NCBI GenBank assembly: GCA_029721515.1
Contig: CM056562.1
Location: 20,095,335-20,159,334 of the forward strand
Direction: 5' to 3'
DNA: 64,000 bases
DNA from: Synanceia verrucosa
Lineage: Eukaryota > Chordata > Actinopteri > Perciformes > Synanceiidae
Made by a program: the position numbers and the translations under genes
Shown here: piece by piece, positions 37,750 through 49,111 of the stretch
How the letters are laid out: each line of letters begins with the position of its first letter
Position numbering within the stretch: position 1 is the stretch's first letter
Notes under the pieces: generated by a model
What the model saw: the letters and a program-made list of their open reading frames with translations, nothing else
Told to the model about the DNA's origin: nothing
The model's database searches: none

Positions 37750-38091
37750 TAACATCTGTATTATTGGATATTGTGTTGGTGAGATTGTACTTAAAAAGGA
37801 TGGTATCCTTTTTTTGTCTTCTCTATAACGATGGCTGTTCATTCTAACGCTATTCCTTTTTCTCGTTAACATGAAGAAAGTGATTTTCCCCAAAAAGACG
37901 ACATGAAACATAATCAAACAGCTCTGAAGAACCAAGTTTTTTGTGACTTTCACTTTCTTCTTTTGCCTTCTTCCCACCCTCTAACCTCTCCTCTCTCTAT
38001 TTTTCCCATTGCCCTCTCTATCTCTCTTTTTCTCTCTTTCTCCACCTCACTTCGTTAAGTGGGTGAGAGTGGGACGAGTGAGGAATCGACA

Positions 38092-38229
38092 ATGGCGGCT
38101 GTGACTCAGGCAACCAGCTGCTGCAGTGTTGTGACGGTAATGAGGACAGGGTCAGTGTACATAGGCAGGCTGAACGACAGAGGCACACATAGGAGGACAG
38201 TACAGAAGAGAGAGGCGTCGAAGAGCTAA
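38092..38229 (+). other. Short ORF in a CpG-containing stretch; possible first exon
   Basis: ATG in a favourable context (CGACAATGGCGGCT) opens a 45-codon frame beginning MAAVTQATSCC and ending TAA at 38227-38229; it carries GACG|GTAATG, a weak donor, after 15 codons. The upstream 130 bp is pyrimidine-rich with CT runs. No TATA or known protein. Speculative. Confidence 0.15.
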
Positions 38230-38969
38230 AGCCGGGTTCATACAGGGAGTGAATAGGCGAGTGCGACAGAGATAGTGTTAGAAAGGGAGAGAAGTGGAGA
38301 GGCAGAAGTTGACAGAAGCCAGCTGATAGGAGGACTCTACAGCAGTGATAGGCTCACAGGGAAAGCACTGAGCTAAGCAACTTCTTCTCACTGTGGCTCG
38401 AGTGAGAGGATGTGGAACAGTACGAGCTGGAGGTTCGCGTGAGGCAACCGAAATAGATGTGAGATGCTGCTAAATCTGTGTTAATGCATTTAACAGCTTG
38501 CCACATATTAACCCTACCCGCCCACAGTTTAACCCATCGAGTCCTTTTTCATTCCCTTTTCACTATATTTTTTTCTGTTGTTAATTTCAGTAATAAAACA
38601 TTAGGCCACATAAAGCATGTTTTAGCATGTTGGTGGTACGAGGATATAAAGAAGGTCATTCTTTATTCATATAACCTATTACTGGCTTCATTCCTAGGGC
38701 ATCAAATGCTTACGTTTTGTCATCACCCAGCCGCTGACATATTAGATACTGAGAGAATCTATAGACTTGTGACATGATATAAAGAGTGACAAAATCTGCA
38801 AAGCACAGTGGATGGCTGTGTTAAAGACAAGAAGGATTTTTTCCAATGTAAAAACAAATGTGAAAATATGTGTTAGTCTGATATCGCTTCCATCATACAA
38901 CAATAGTCTCAATTCAGTTTATTGTAAAACCGGGGGTGATGGAATATGACAGTCTGTTTTCGTAGCTAG

Positions 38970-39352
38970 GTAACTCATGGAGTGCCATTGAGGTATTTAT
39001 GCGTAATTTAAAATCCAATGCTTGAATTCCATTGACATATATATACGTCGAAGTGGCGACAGGCACAAGAGTAATATTGGGGCTTCTTGGATTCAGGACA
39101 TAAAGAGATGGTGTTCGCCACAGTTCAAAGCAGGAAGTGGAGACAATCGCAATTAGCGAGCAAAACAAACAGATTCTGGACAAAAGTGGTGATTTTGGTG
39201 AAACATTTTTTTTTCATGATGAAATAGTCTTTTCTTTCATCTGAGTCATTCTGTGTTTTCAGAGTCATAGGACAAAATATTCTGTGGGTCTTGAAACTCA
39301 AAATGAGTCAAAATGACCTGTTTTATAAAACGGCTGGCAATCAATAAGTTAA
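38970..39352 (-). mobile_element. Family-T MITE copy 3
   Basis: Begins TAACTCATGGAGTGCCATTG and ends GGCAATCAATAAGTTAA (TTAA at 39349-39352). Internal matches to copy 5 include ATTTAAAATCCAATGCTTG, GACATAAAGAGATGG, GGAAGTGGAGA and TTTCATGATGAAATAG. It contains the short ATATATATACGT segment that in copy 5 has become a long TA run holding the Tc1 element. It lacks part of the centre where copies 4 and 5 have CTCC-rich sequence. Confidence 0.85.
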
Positions 39353-42300
39353 AGAACAAGGTAACTTTTCATAAATCATTGTTGCAAGGTATCAAATAAT
39401 GATTCACGGCAGAAAAATATATCAACTTAGGCACTGGTTTGCATCTTCGTATCTCTGGCTGTTTTATTGGGGAAAAAGTATTTTTTTGTGGGAAAAAGTA
39501 GGATGTGCTGAAAAGGAGCTGAATGGATTGAGACAGTGGTGACATGGACTTCTACTATATACACAGAGTTTAACATCTTCATGCATGGCAGCTCAATTAC
39601 CTGAGTGTAATTGTAATAATTCCAATACCTCTGCAGCCATGCTTGACAGTTCCCAGACCAGGTCCCATAATTGCAGGTTGATATATGCACTGGAAATCAA
39701 AGAGGCTAACACGTTAGCGAGAGAACGGCTAGGCTATGACTTCCACAGTGGAGCGGTGAATCGCTAATGCAATAAAAGGCCAGGGTTATTAGTGGAGTTG
39801 TGAATGGCAAATTGGTGTGAATAGCAAATTGTCAGGGTTAGTATTGAATGAGATGGAAAGTTAAAAAGGGAATGGGGGGGTAGAAGGCAATGGTTGGTGT
39901 TCAGCTGTGTCAGAGCAGACTGGGTTTTACTGTAATGGGGCTTAAATACTGTCAGCAATTACACAGCAGATCTACTTTAGTCTTTAGAAACTCTATACAA
40001 TCTGTAGCAAAGTGCTCAGCTAGTCCAGGACTCACAGACGTTTTCCATAAAGGCCTGAGAGTCTGTTTTTTTTAATTCAAGAAAGGATCAGAGTGGCCTC
40101 AATTTGAAGGGAAATGCAGTTGCTCTCAATTCTTAATAAGGAGCCAGTCCCCACAACCTGTGCAACAGGTGCTCTGAATAATCCTCCAATCAAATCAAGA
40201 GAAATTCATGTTCAGCTAAAATGATTTGGGGGGAAAATGGAATGATGACAAGTACCAAACAAAGAGGGTTTGGTAAAGAGCGATAAGTACGCCCTCAGTA
40301 GCCAATGTTAAAAAAAAAAAAAGAGTAGATCAACATCATCCAACAGCTTCTCAAACTTTTTGATGCCAGAATCATGATGGATACCTTCCAGAACAGACAA
40401 AGGCAGGACCCTAAAGCTGTCTTTTTCCATATTTCCACTCTTCACACACCTGGCAAAATGTAGTCAGTTACTAAGCTTTGGTATGCTACATGTCAAGTAT
40501 GTTTACTAAAGTAATTTTATTGCAAAATGCAAACTGATTGATTGATTTTGATGAGTTTACACAAATTGTGCACAATGTGACCTAAGGCTGATTCTGCATT
40601 CAATACCTAATCTTCTATTTTTTGTCAAAATAAATGAGAAAAGCAAAGTGGGGCTACTGTAGTAACTGCTCTGGAGCTTTTAGTCATATCACATGAACTG
40701 GATATCGCCAGCTGTCGTGAGATTTGATATGTACAAATTAGCATTTTTCCTAAATATGTTGAGACTAATTTACCATGTTGGCATAAAAAGCTGCAGTTAA
40801 GTTCATCAGATCTTGTGATATAGTTGTGATATGAAACATCATCTTGTAGGCAAACATGGATAACTATTTTCTCAACTACCCTCTACAGTATAACTTCACT
40901 TTATTTTATGCTCACATGCTGGATTTACTCAAAATACCACATACTCCTTGGCACATGGGAAACCATAAGTAAATAATGAAACTGTCATGTGCAGCCTGCG
41001 ATATGCACTGCACTTAATGGGACTTGGCGGCAAAAGGGTGCATAGAAAACATGTCAGCACCCCACCCCACCCCTCCCCCGCCCCCAACCCTAACCAAAAC
41101 TTCTGCCACTGTTTTCTTGTGCCTTCCATTCCAGCACCCACTGAGAAGAGTTTACTCTGAAGATTTCACCATGCACACCATGGCTTTACGTTACACCAAC
41201 TCATACGCATTTCCCCATGAAAGCTGTATTGGACTTATCTGAGATATAGCTTAGTCTTATAGTGTTTTCTTGGTTTTAGCCACAATTGGATTGTGTAGAC
41301 TGCACAATCCTATAATATCAACAAAACCATTAGGACTTGGTTGCTACCCAGTCTGTAGTTATTGTCTTAGATCATTTGCAGTAACAGCTGTCTTTATAAT
41401 TTCGCTTTTCATTGCTTTGGCACTTTTGGGCCACTCGTGGTCAAGTTTGCTTTGGGACCAACATTTGTGTGAAAAAAACGCAGAGCAAACACTGTGTTTG
41501 ATTGATTGACGGCTGCGGAGTCATGTGCGACCAGCCTGTATAAAAATCAGTAAAAGTTCCATCAAAAAGACCACACTTAGCGCTACCGCTCCACTTTATT
41601 GTGGTTGTAAGGAAACCAGAGACGATGTGCGGTTGAGCCGGGCGAGCTGAAGGGCTTTGTGTGATTCCAGCATTCCTCCATATGTCTCGGGACAGTCCAA
41701 AACCACAGGCCCTGACACAAGCAGCGGTTCCAGAGCCGGCTGCCAAGATCCACTGTGAGGAATATTCCTGTTCTTCATCCAAGAGCGCTCCATTAGGATT
41801 TATAGCAGGGGAACATAAAGTACTCCGATAGAATCCCTGTCCAGAAAAGGACCAAACAGACAGACTTATGACAGCAGAGTCCACCAAAGAAAGCAATGGA
41901 CCTGAAAAAGACTTTTAGAAATGTTGGTTACCAATGATGTGTTTATCTAAACAGTTAGACCCGCAAAACTAAGTTGTGTGAATATCAGACATTCTGGAAT
42001 TCACTCAGTGGATCAAGTTATGGTGACTTTTTTGAAAAACCATGCATTTGGTCTAATTCTATCATTTTAGTCACATTTGGAAAAGACCTTTGAAATCCTA
42101 CCACAACACAGACAGCAAGCAGTGGTTCTGTCCAGAAAATGACTGAATGACAACAGCAACCTGCAGTAACCTTCACGGCTGTGACCTAATTGTAACAACT
42201 GTAATTGTAGCCAACCACAATACAAAGCACAAGTACCATGAAGGATCACAGACACTATAATCGCACAAGAGCGACGAGAATACAATTGCAGCTTGGGCTC

Positions 42301-43094
42301 ATAGTATCTTAAATTCATACTAACTGAAGGCCCCCCCACAGCAATTACACTTCCTTAAACAGACTGTTATGAGGGAGGGAGGAGGGGAGGATGAAGAAGT
42401 GTGGCGGCATGCTAGGAATAACTGTTGGCCGTGGAGCTAATAGGCATGGAATGATGACAGATATCATGGAGTGGACGCCTCTCAATGACTGGGAAGGAAT
42501 TAATAAGCAGGAATGGGTTAATAGTGCATTAAGAGCCAGCAGGAGAACGGCGGGAGAGAGGAGGGAGAAGCCTCTGAAGTCAGCTGTGAGTAATCAGCCC
42601 ATGGCAAGCCTTCCACGATTACCATAACAGAGCAATTGGACGTGAAAAATGGATAATAGTATGGACATAGAAGTGTGGGACTGTATGAGTGACTGTGTGT
42701 GTATGTGTGTGTCGAGATGAGTGTGGGGGAGGAGGAAAAAGCACAACCTACTGGCTCTACCATTGTGAAAAGCAGAAGGTATTGATCATTTTAAAACAAA
42801 AACACAAATGTAACCATAGTCTTTGCTAATTTTAGTAATTTTACTGTACACCATGGGGATTAGTTCAACACTGGGCCAACACCATTGTTATAAGGCTGGA
42901 TGAAATGACCTTGTTTTAGTAGGAACCACTACATCCGGTACTGGTACAACCAAATGCCAAATGGGTAAAAAAAATAGGTTTGGAAAATGATCTTGTAAGA
43001 AACAGTAAATTTATGGGCAGATGTCATCACATTAATGATCCCACAAGGGTGAATACATTCCATGCCCGACACTCCATCAACTTTCTCACCAATG

Positions 43095-43581
43095 TTAACT
43101 CTTTGAGTGCCGCTGGCGTATTTCAACATCTTGAGTGCGTTTGATGTATTAAGAGGTCAAAGTGTTTTTTCATCAGCGGGTCACCAATTGCAGTCTCCCA
43201 CTGCCTGTGAGTAATGTTGGGGCTTCTGGGAGATGTAGTTGGGTCATAAAGAGATGTATACGGCACACAGATCAAAGCAGGAAGTAGAGATGATCGTGAT
43301 TAGAGAGCAAAACGGACGGATTCTGGACAAAAAGTGGAGTTTTTTCTGTGAAAGTGGCCTCTAATCTACCTCTGATAAAACAAGAATGAAGCAAGGTAAA
43401 AACAAATAATTTTTCATGATGAAATAAAGAGTTTCTTCTGTTATTTGAGCTACAGTATTCAGTGTTTTCAGAGACATAGTTCAAAATGTTCTGTGCATCT
43501 TGAAATATGACTTAAATTGGGCAAAAACACTGGCACAAGGCACTTCCTGTTTTATCAAACAGCTGGCACTCAGTGAGTTAC
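43095..43581 (-). mobile_element. Family-T MITE copy 4, near full length
   Basis: About 487 bp from TTAACTCTTTGAGTGCCGCTGG (TTAA 43095-43098) to GCTGGCACTCAGTGAGTTAC. The two ends are clear inverted repeats (TAACTCnnTGAGTGCC). The sub-terminal motif TTGAGTGC recurs about 35 bp inward, a repeated motif of the kind bound by transposases. It shares AATGTTGGGGCTTCTGGGAG, CATAAAGAGATG, GATTAGAGAGCAAAACGGA and TCATGATGAAATAAAGAG with the other copies. Confidence 0.85.
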
Positions 43582-46306
43582 AAAAAACACATAACCATTG
43601 TCACTGTTGCCTGTGGGCTCTAGTTGTGACCAGTTTGTGTAAATACCAGGATGATTGTATGAGATTTGCAGAGTACATTCACACACAAGTAAATAAAAGT
43701 TTTGACCTTCTCCTTGCACAGCCATTCGACCAAACTGTACTTAGGTAGTGTCATTAATAGAAAATCAAATCAATTCAATGGCTGCAATTAGTGCATTATT
43801 TATGGGAGTGAATCATATGAATTTGCCCCATTTATCTTTAATCCACCATCATGGCAGTGTTGACATTTCAGCAGAACAGTAAGCAAACCATAGAAGCCAT
43901 CACAGCTTGTCGGCTAAGAACTTTTATTTAATCCTCACCTTATAAACCATTCCACAAAAGGAAGCTTGTTCCCAGCTGGCTAGCATGTTGGCAGTTGTAG
44001 TCCAGTGAGAAAAGTCACTACATCACCTGAAGCTATTTCATGAGCATGACTTTATTGTGCCACTTTTTGATTTGACCAGAAACCCCTGATGCTCTAAGAA
44101 CAGCAAAGTTGTCAGCATGTTGTTTGTTCCATCTAGAGTTTTTTTCCACAGTCTTAAAGTGGGGCCTTCAGACTTAACTTGTTAACCTAAGGTCCTGAAT
44201 GTGGAACATGTCATTTAAAGGATGGTTTTGTCTAACGACAAGGCCACCCTGCTACCATTTCCTTGAAACTTTTGAAATTCATGAATTTTGACAAGGCCAC
44301 TAGTGTTTCTTCTCTCTCTCCTTCTCTCTATCTGGCATGTTTCCAGTGTCCAGGGTATATGGAACTGGAAGACATTTCACAGCAATGGAGCAAGAAAAAT
44401 ACAGAGAAGTAGGGATATGATATAGCTGAAAATCGATATGCCCTTGGCTTTACACCATTTGCTTCCAGTGCGTGTCAGAGAAGCATGAGGTGCTTCATTT
44501 TGTACGATGATTCCTTTGGTCGAACTATTATCCCCCTGATCAGTCCACATATCTCCTCAAATCGAATGGTCGTTCATCCCTAGGAGTAGAATATCCAGTC
44601 ACTTGGCTATTCAGTCATTATATAATAGCTCAATCATAATCTTAATTGTATGGTAGTATTATTGTACGGGCAGATGACTTAAACTGAACACGACAAAGAA
44701 AAGGACCTTCATTTGTACATGTGGCTATCAGTTACCCTGGCTCCCATTAAAGTGGTTTGACTTTCTTTCGTCTTTGTGTGTAATTGTGTGCGGACTGTGG
44801 AATGTACTGTATTTATAATACGACACACCTGGGCCCCTGCACAGTGTAATGTAACCGTAGAAACTTGAAGGACTTTGGGCTCTGTAGTGAGGAATTGATC
44901 AGCAGTGTCAAAGATGGAAGGTCACAGTAAAAGTAATTCAGGGACTGTGGAAGAACCTCTTTGTCCATCCCTTCACAGCCACATACCACCTGTACCTGCA
45001 AATGTCTTTGTAGGCTGACATAGATAAGATGTTTATCCATAAAACTGTAACTGATTATTCTGCCCATTGTCGGTGGAGCTAGTATTATGATACAAAATAA
45101 TCAGAGATCTCCTCCAGATGATCACCTGATGTTGCTCAATCTTCGGCAACAAACACAGATAAGAAACCTGCACTCCCTAAATGTTCTGGATTCGGACAAG
45201 CCAACCCATCCTGAAGAAGTATTTAATTTTTAACCACGAAAACAAGGACATGTCTTCAGTCTATAGTTGTGCGTGACTTGGTTTAACAATGAAGATAAAA
45301 TACATCAATATGATGATATGTGTTTCTAAACTAAGTTAAACTGCAGTGAAAATAAGTGTAAAGAAACAAAGAAATTAAAAAAGATGAATAGAATTGACTC
45401 AAGTAGCTTCTTTAACAGAGAGATTTCCACCATCATGACATGCCAAAATTTAAATCATTTTTATTGTTATACTATTATATCTTTATTTTGTTTGACTTCA
45501 GAAACACTGAGTGGATGCTCAAGAGTGCAGAAATAGAAATTCTTGTTGAATGGTTTTTCCATTTTAGGTTAGATGCCCTCCATCCAGAGAAGCACACTTT
45601 AAGATCACACATAACCATCTGTGGGTACACATGACTGCAAATAGCCTGGTTAAGAACAAGTGCAGCTAGGGAAAACAATACAATGCTAACAACTCTAAAG
45701 GAAAGGAGTCAGCCAAAAGTCACAACAGTTATATAACCTTCCACCCTGCTGTCTAGTGCCAAACCAACTCTTACACTACACAGAATGCTGCATTGGCTGC
45801 CAACCCCCCAAAAACAAACTCCAAAGCATCACTTTTAAGTAACAAAGAAAAGGAAAAAATACAGTTGCAGAAAGCCATGAAGTGGAACAAAAGAAGGTTT
45901 GCAGACACCAATGAAAAGAAACACATGATCACTAGCCACACTGACCTTACATAAATGCCTCTTATTTTGAATTATTTATCACTTTTTCAAGCCTGATGAC
46001 TCACTGTGCTGTTCTGCTCTCGGTCTGTCCGGTGTCGCCCACACCGTCACGTAAAGACCCCGACTCCAAACACCAAGCAGGTGGCTGAGAACATTAGGTG
46101 GCTGTGGATCACATAACAGCACAAACAGCATGCTGAATTTTCATAAATTACATAAGAATATGGACAATGAAGCGAGCAGAATGTAGGGAAGCAGAGTTCG
46201 AGGGTCTGTCTGTCTGCATCTGTGTCTGTGTGTGTGGGTCTGCCTTATGTCCATATTGGGGTCACACACTTGACTTAATACCAGTTGATTGGGGATGGCA
46301 TGTGCA

Positions 46307-46333
46307 ATTGGGGACAAAGTCAATGTCCCCAAT
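46307..46333. repeat. Perfect 10-bp hairpin
   Basis: ATTGGGGACA (46307-46316) is the reverse complement of TGTCCCCAAT (46324-46333), with a 7-base loop. Confidence 0.75.
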
Positions 46334-46346
46334 GGGGTCAGTGGTT

Positions 46347-46368
46347 GGGGTTAGGGTTAGGGGGTTAG
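46347..46368. repeat. Short telomere-like (TTAGGG) stretch
   Basis: GGGGTTAGGGTTAGGGGGTT: about three TTAGGG-type units, just right of a 10-bp hairpin. Confidence 0.6.
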
Positions 46369-46468
46369 TTCTTGTAGTTAGGCTTAGGGTACATTTTTAA
46401 GAAATCAAAGTTTGCCCCCAAAGGTGGGATAAAAATGCCTAAATACCCCAAAGGTAACTTAAACCAAT

Positions 46469-46493
46469 GTGTGTGTGTGTGTGTGTGCGTGCA
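46469..46493. repeat. (GT)n microsatellite
   Basis: About 11 GT units ending in GCGTGC. Confidence 0.9.
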
Positions 46494-46787
46494 CATGTGC
46501 ATGTAAAGGTGTGTGTTTGTCCCTTTGTTTGAGTGAGTCTATTCAGAAGACTCTATGCAATGTGTATTCAGTATGTTGTTCAGTGCCTCTGTCTGTGTAT
46601 GCATGAGTGTAAGGACATGTCCATTTTTGCCTCTCTCTAGTTTTACTTTTCTATTGTCATTTTTATAACCAGAAACAGAAGCCCACACATTGTCAGCATA
46701 ATGTGATAATGCACTGTTATTAAGTTTTTGAGTGTCATTGACGTATTTATATGTCATTTAAAATCCAACGCTTGAGTGCCATTGACG

Positions 46788-46809
46788 TATATATATATAT
46801 ATATATATA
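46788..46809. repeat. (TA)n tract left of the Tc1 element
   Basis: Eleven TA units between family-T sequence and the left Tc1 end. With 48416-48475 it formed one TA run before the Tc1 insertion, or one side grew afterwards. Confidence 0.95.
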
Positions 46810-46841
46810 CAGTCATGGAAAAAATTATTAGACCACCCTTG
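46810..46841 (+). repeat. Left terminal inverted repeat of the Tc1 element
   Basis: Thirty-two bases that are the exact reverse complement of 48384-48415. The outer TA (46808-46809) is the presumed target duplication. Perfect identity between the ends, alongside a broken transposase, suggests a fairly recent insertion of an already defective copy, or slow decay of the ends. Confidence 0.95.
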
Positions 46842-47090
46842 CTTTCTTCAGTTTCTTGTTCATTCTAATATCTGGTACCACTAAACGTATAATACAATGA
46901 ACACAACAAAAAATGCAGCTGGTCACATAATACTTTATGTCCTATTTGACATTCTTAAGCTTAATTGATTCCCAGGGTATATAAGAGGCCATTTCATGTC
47001 ACAAGCAGCACTGCACATGCAAAGGCCTAGAGTGGTTTCCTGCTTACATTCAAGCCGTAGCACAACTCAGAAGTTGTCAGCTCTCACATA

Positions 47091-48117
47091 ATGCCTAAAA
47101 CAAAAGAATTATGTGAAGCAACAAAGGCAGCCATCTTGGCACTGCTGGAAATTGGCATGAGTGAGAGACAGGTAGCGAAAAACTGAAGATCTCCAAGACA
47201 GCCGTTCATTCCAACAAAAAAAAACAAGCTGAACATGGCACTACCAAACTGCTACCTGGCCGTGGCAGGAAACGTCTTTCTACCCCACGAGATGACCGTG
47301 CACTCATCCGTTCCTGTGTCAGGAATCGTCGTCAGACCTCCAGGGACCTTAAAAATGAGTGGGCACTGTCGAGAAATGTGACTTGCTCGGCAAGGACAGT
47401 TTGAAACCGACTTGTTGAAGCTGGTTTGAAGTCACACAGAGCACGCAAGAAGCCCTTCATCAATGAAAGGCAGAGGAAGGCCCGGTTACTCTTTGCTCGA
47501 GACCACAAGGATTGGACTGTTGATGATTGGGCTAAGGTTCTCTTCAGTGATGAATCCAATTTTGAATTGATGCCCACTCCAGCCAACTTACTGGTTAGGA
47601 GGAAGCCTGGAGAAGCTTACAACCCAGACTGTCTTGCCCCTACAGTAAAACATGGGGTGGATCAGTCATGATCTGGGGTTGTTTCAGTCTGAGTGGAACA
47701 GGGCAAATGCAATTGTGTGAAGGCCGAATGAACCAGGTCAAGTACAGGACTACCCTTGAAAACAGTCTTCTTCCATCAGCTGGAAAACTCTTTCCTGCCT
47801 CGAATGACTGGATTTTCCAACAAGACAATGCCCCTTGCCACACGGCAAGGTCAGTTAAAGCCTGGATGGAGAACCACAACATTCGCACCATGCCTTGACC
47901 TGCTCAATCACCAGATCTTAATCCAATTGAAAACCTGTGGAAAATCATCAAACTCAAAATGGAGAACCACAAGCCCAAAAACAAAGAAAATTTGTTTGAA
48001 TTTGTCCAACAGGAATGGGCTGCTGTGACAGCAGAACAATGTCAGAAGCTGGTGGAGAGCATGCCAAGACGCATGGCTGCAGTCATCAAAAACAATGGTT
48101 ATGCAATCAAGTATTAA
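47091..48117 (+). pseudogene. Tc1/mariner transposase pseudogene
   Basis: A transposase of about 342 codons, close to the usual Tc1 length of about 340. It starts at the ATG (MPKTKEL) and ends at TAA 48115-48117. Motifs are in order: an N-terminal region matching the DNA-binding half; a GRGRKR-type basic stretch; first catalytic Asp in VLFSDESNF (codon 47549-47551); second in QDNAPCHTA (47824-47826); catalytic Glu in NPIENLW (47929-47931). Exactly 34 codons separate the second Asp and the Glu, so it is DD34E. Breaks: a 1-base loss in an A run near 47181; an in-frame TGA at 47402-47404 where relatives have Arg (CGA to TGA, CpG decay); a 1-base loss in a G run near 47655; and a TGA at 47896-47898 in the place of the family Trp. 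All three catalytic residues survive, but no intact protein can be made. Confidence 0.95.
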
Positions 48118-48383
48118 CTCTTGTGTGTATCATGTGTTTAAAGCACACAGAAAAGAAAACATGGAATGCTTAAAAGTAGTGTTTTTGGCGGTACAATGCC
48201 ATAGCTATTGATGTAAGAATTTAAGTAATTTTGGTTATTATCAAGAAAACCATGGAAAATGAATAATCCTTAGTTCTTAAATTAAACTCTCATGAGCTAT
48301 TTTTGTTGTTATCATTATAATTGTCCAAACAAATGTACCTTTAGTTGAGCCAGGCATTAAAATTAACAAGAAATTGAAGAAAA

Positions 48384-48412
48384 CAAGGGTGGTCTAATAA
48401 TTTTTTCCATGA

Positions 48413-48415
<3 letters not shown>
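48384..48415 (-). repeat. Right terminal inverted repeat of the Tc1 element
   Basis: Exact reverse complement of the left end at 46810-46841. It is followed immediately by a (TA)n run from 48416. Confidence 0.95.

Positions 48416-48475
<60 letters not shown>
48416..48475. repeat. (TA)n tract right of the Tc1 element
   Basis: Thirty TA units between the right Tc1 end and resumed family-T sequence. Confidence 0.95.
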
Positions 48476-48478
<3 letters not shown>

Positions 48479-49066
48479 AGGGTGCTCTCACACAGCCTCT
48501 CAGTAATATTGGGGCCTCTGGGATTTGTAGTCGGGACATAAAGAGATGGTATACGCCACAGAGACCAAAGTAGAAAGTGGAGATGATTACGATTAGAGAG
48601 CACAACAGACTCTGGACAAAAAGTGGTGATTTTGGTGAAACTGGCTTCTTCTCTCCTCCAGAAAAACAAAAACAGAGCAAGGTAAAAACAAGTGTTTTTT
48701 TCATGATGAAATAGAGAGTCTCTTCTTTCATTTGAGCTATTCTGTGTTGTCAGAGTCATAGTATAAAATATTCTGTACATCATGAAAGATGACCCAAAGT
48801 GGACAAAAGCACAGGCACAAGACACTTTCGGTTCTATAAAACAACTGGCACTCAATGAGTTACTGTTGGCTTGTACGTGTGTGTGTGTGTGTATCTGTGT
48901 GTGATTATATGTGTGCACCTATATGGGTGGCTGCTGTGGTCACATGTATGTTTGTGCCTGCAAAAGCTGCGGCAGCTGCAACACTACAGTAATGCTATGT
49001 GTGGTCCTAGAGGGGCCAGATAACCAGATGGCCAACACATCACTGCCAACACATACAGAGATATTC

Positions 49067-49067
<1 letters not shown>

Positions 49068-49109
<42 letters not shown>
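49068..49109. repeat. (CA)n microsatellite
   Basis: About 20 CA units. Confidence 0.95.

Positions 49110-49111
<2 letters not shown>

Larger units (their letters stand above)
37753..43094. other. Non-coding DNA around family-T copy 3
   Basis: Pyrimidine-rich patch at 37.97-38.05 kb, the speculative short frame at 38.09 kb, family-T copy 3 and otherwise unique AT-rich DNA. The minus-strand frame of 151 codons at 41441-41896 has no recognisable motif. Confidence 0.65.
43582..46719. other. Unique non-coding DNA
   Basis: Unique sequence with a possible very decayed LINE phrase at 45790 (CTGCATTGGCTGCCAA), a hairpin and a telomere-like stretch at 46.3 kb. No gene found. Confidence 0.65.
46810..48415 (+). 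mobile_element. Complete but inactive Tc1/mariner (DD34E) transposon
   Basis: Seen: the two ends are perfect 32-bp inverted repeats (start CAGTCATGGAAAAAATTATT), and similarity continues imperfectly for about 80-90 bp inward. Both ends are bordered by TA, the target duplication of the Tc1/mariner superfamily, although the surrounding DNA is itself a TA run, so the duplication cannot be proved. The 1606-bp length and the single central transposase-like region (47091-48117) match the usual Tc1 layout. The element lies inside a family-T repeat (46720-48862). Known for the family: cut-and-paste movement by a DDE/D transposase that binds the end repeats. Inferred: the element cannot move by itself because its reading frame is broken, but its intact ends could be recognised by a transposase supplied elsewhere in the genome. 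Confidence 0.95.
46720..48862 (-). mobile_element. Family-T MITE copy 5, split by the Tc1 element
   Basis: Left part 46720-46809 and right part 48416-48862 together make one roughly 500-bp repeat matching the copies at 32444, 38970, 43095 and 58380. The left end is TTAAG...TTGAGTGTCATTGACG and the right end is CTGGCACTCAATGAGTTA, which gives inverted ends of the GAGTGCCA type next to TTA(A). Shared internal landmarks include GGGACATAAAGAGATGG, GATTAGAGAGCA, CTGGACAAAAAGTGG and TTTCATGATGAAATA. No coding capacity is visible. Known: TTAA target sites are typical of piggyBac-type elements; assignment to that superfamily is inference. Same orientation as copies 3 and 4, opposite to copies 1, 2 and 6. 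Confidence 0.85.

Noticed and set aside
45780..45830. CTGCATTGGCTGCC, reminiscent of the LHWLP motif at the end of LINE reverse transcriptases
   Set aside because: Only five to six residues fit and the neighbouring sequence does not support a LINE; too weak to call.
48394..48918. 174-codon minus-strand frame
   Set aside because: It reads through family-T repeat and the TA run (alternating Ile/Tyr), so it is a repeat artefact.
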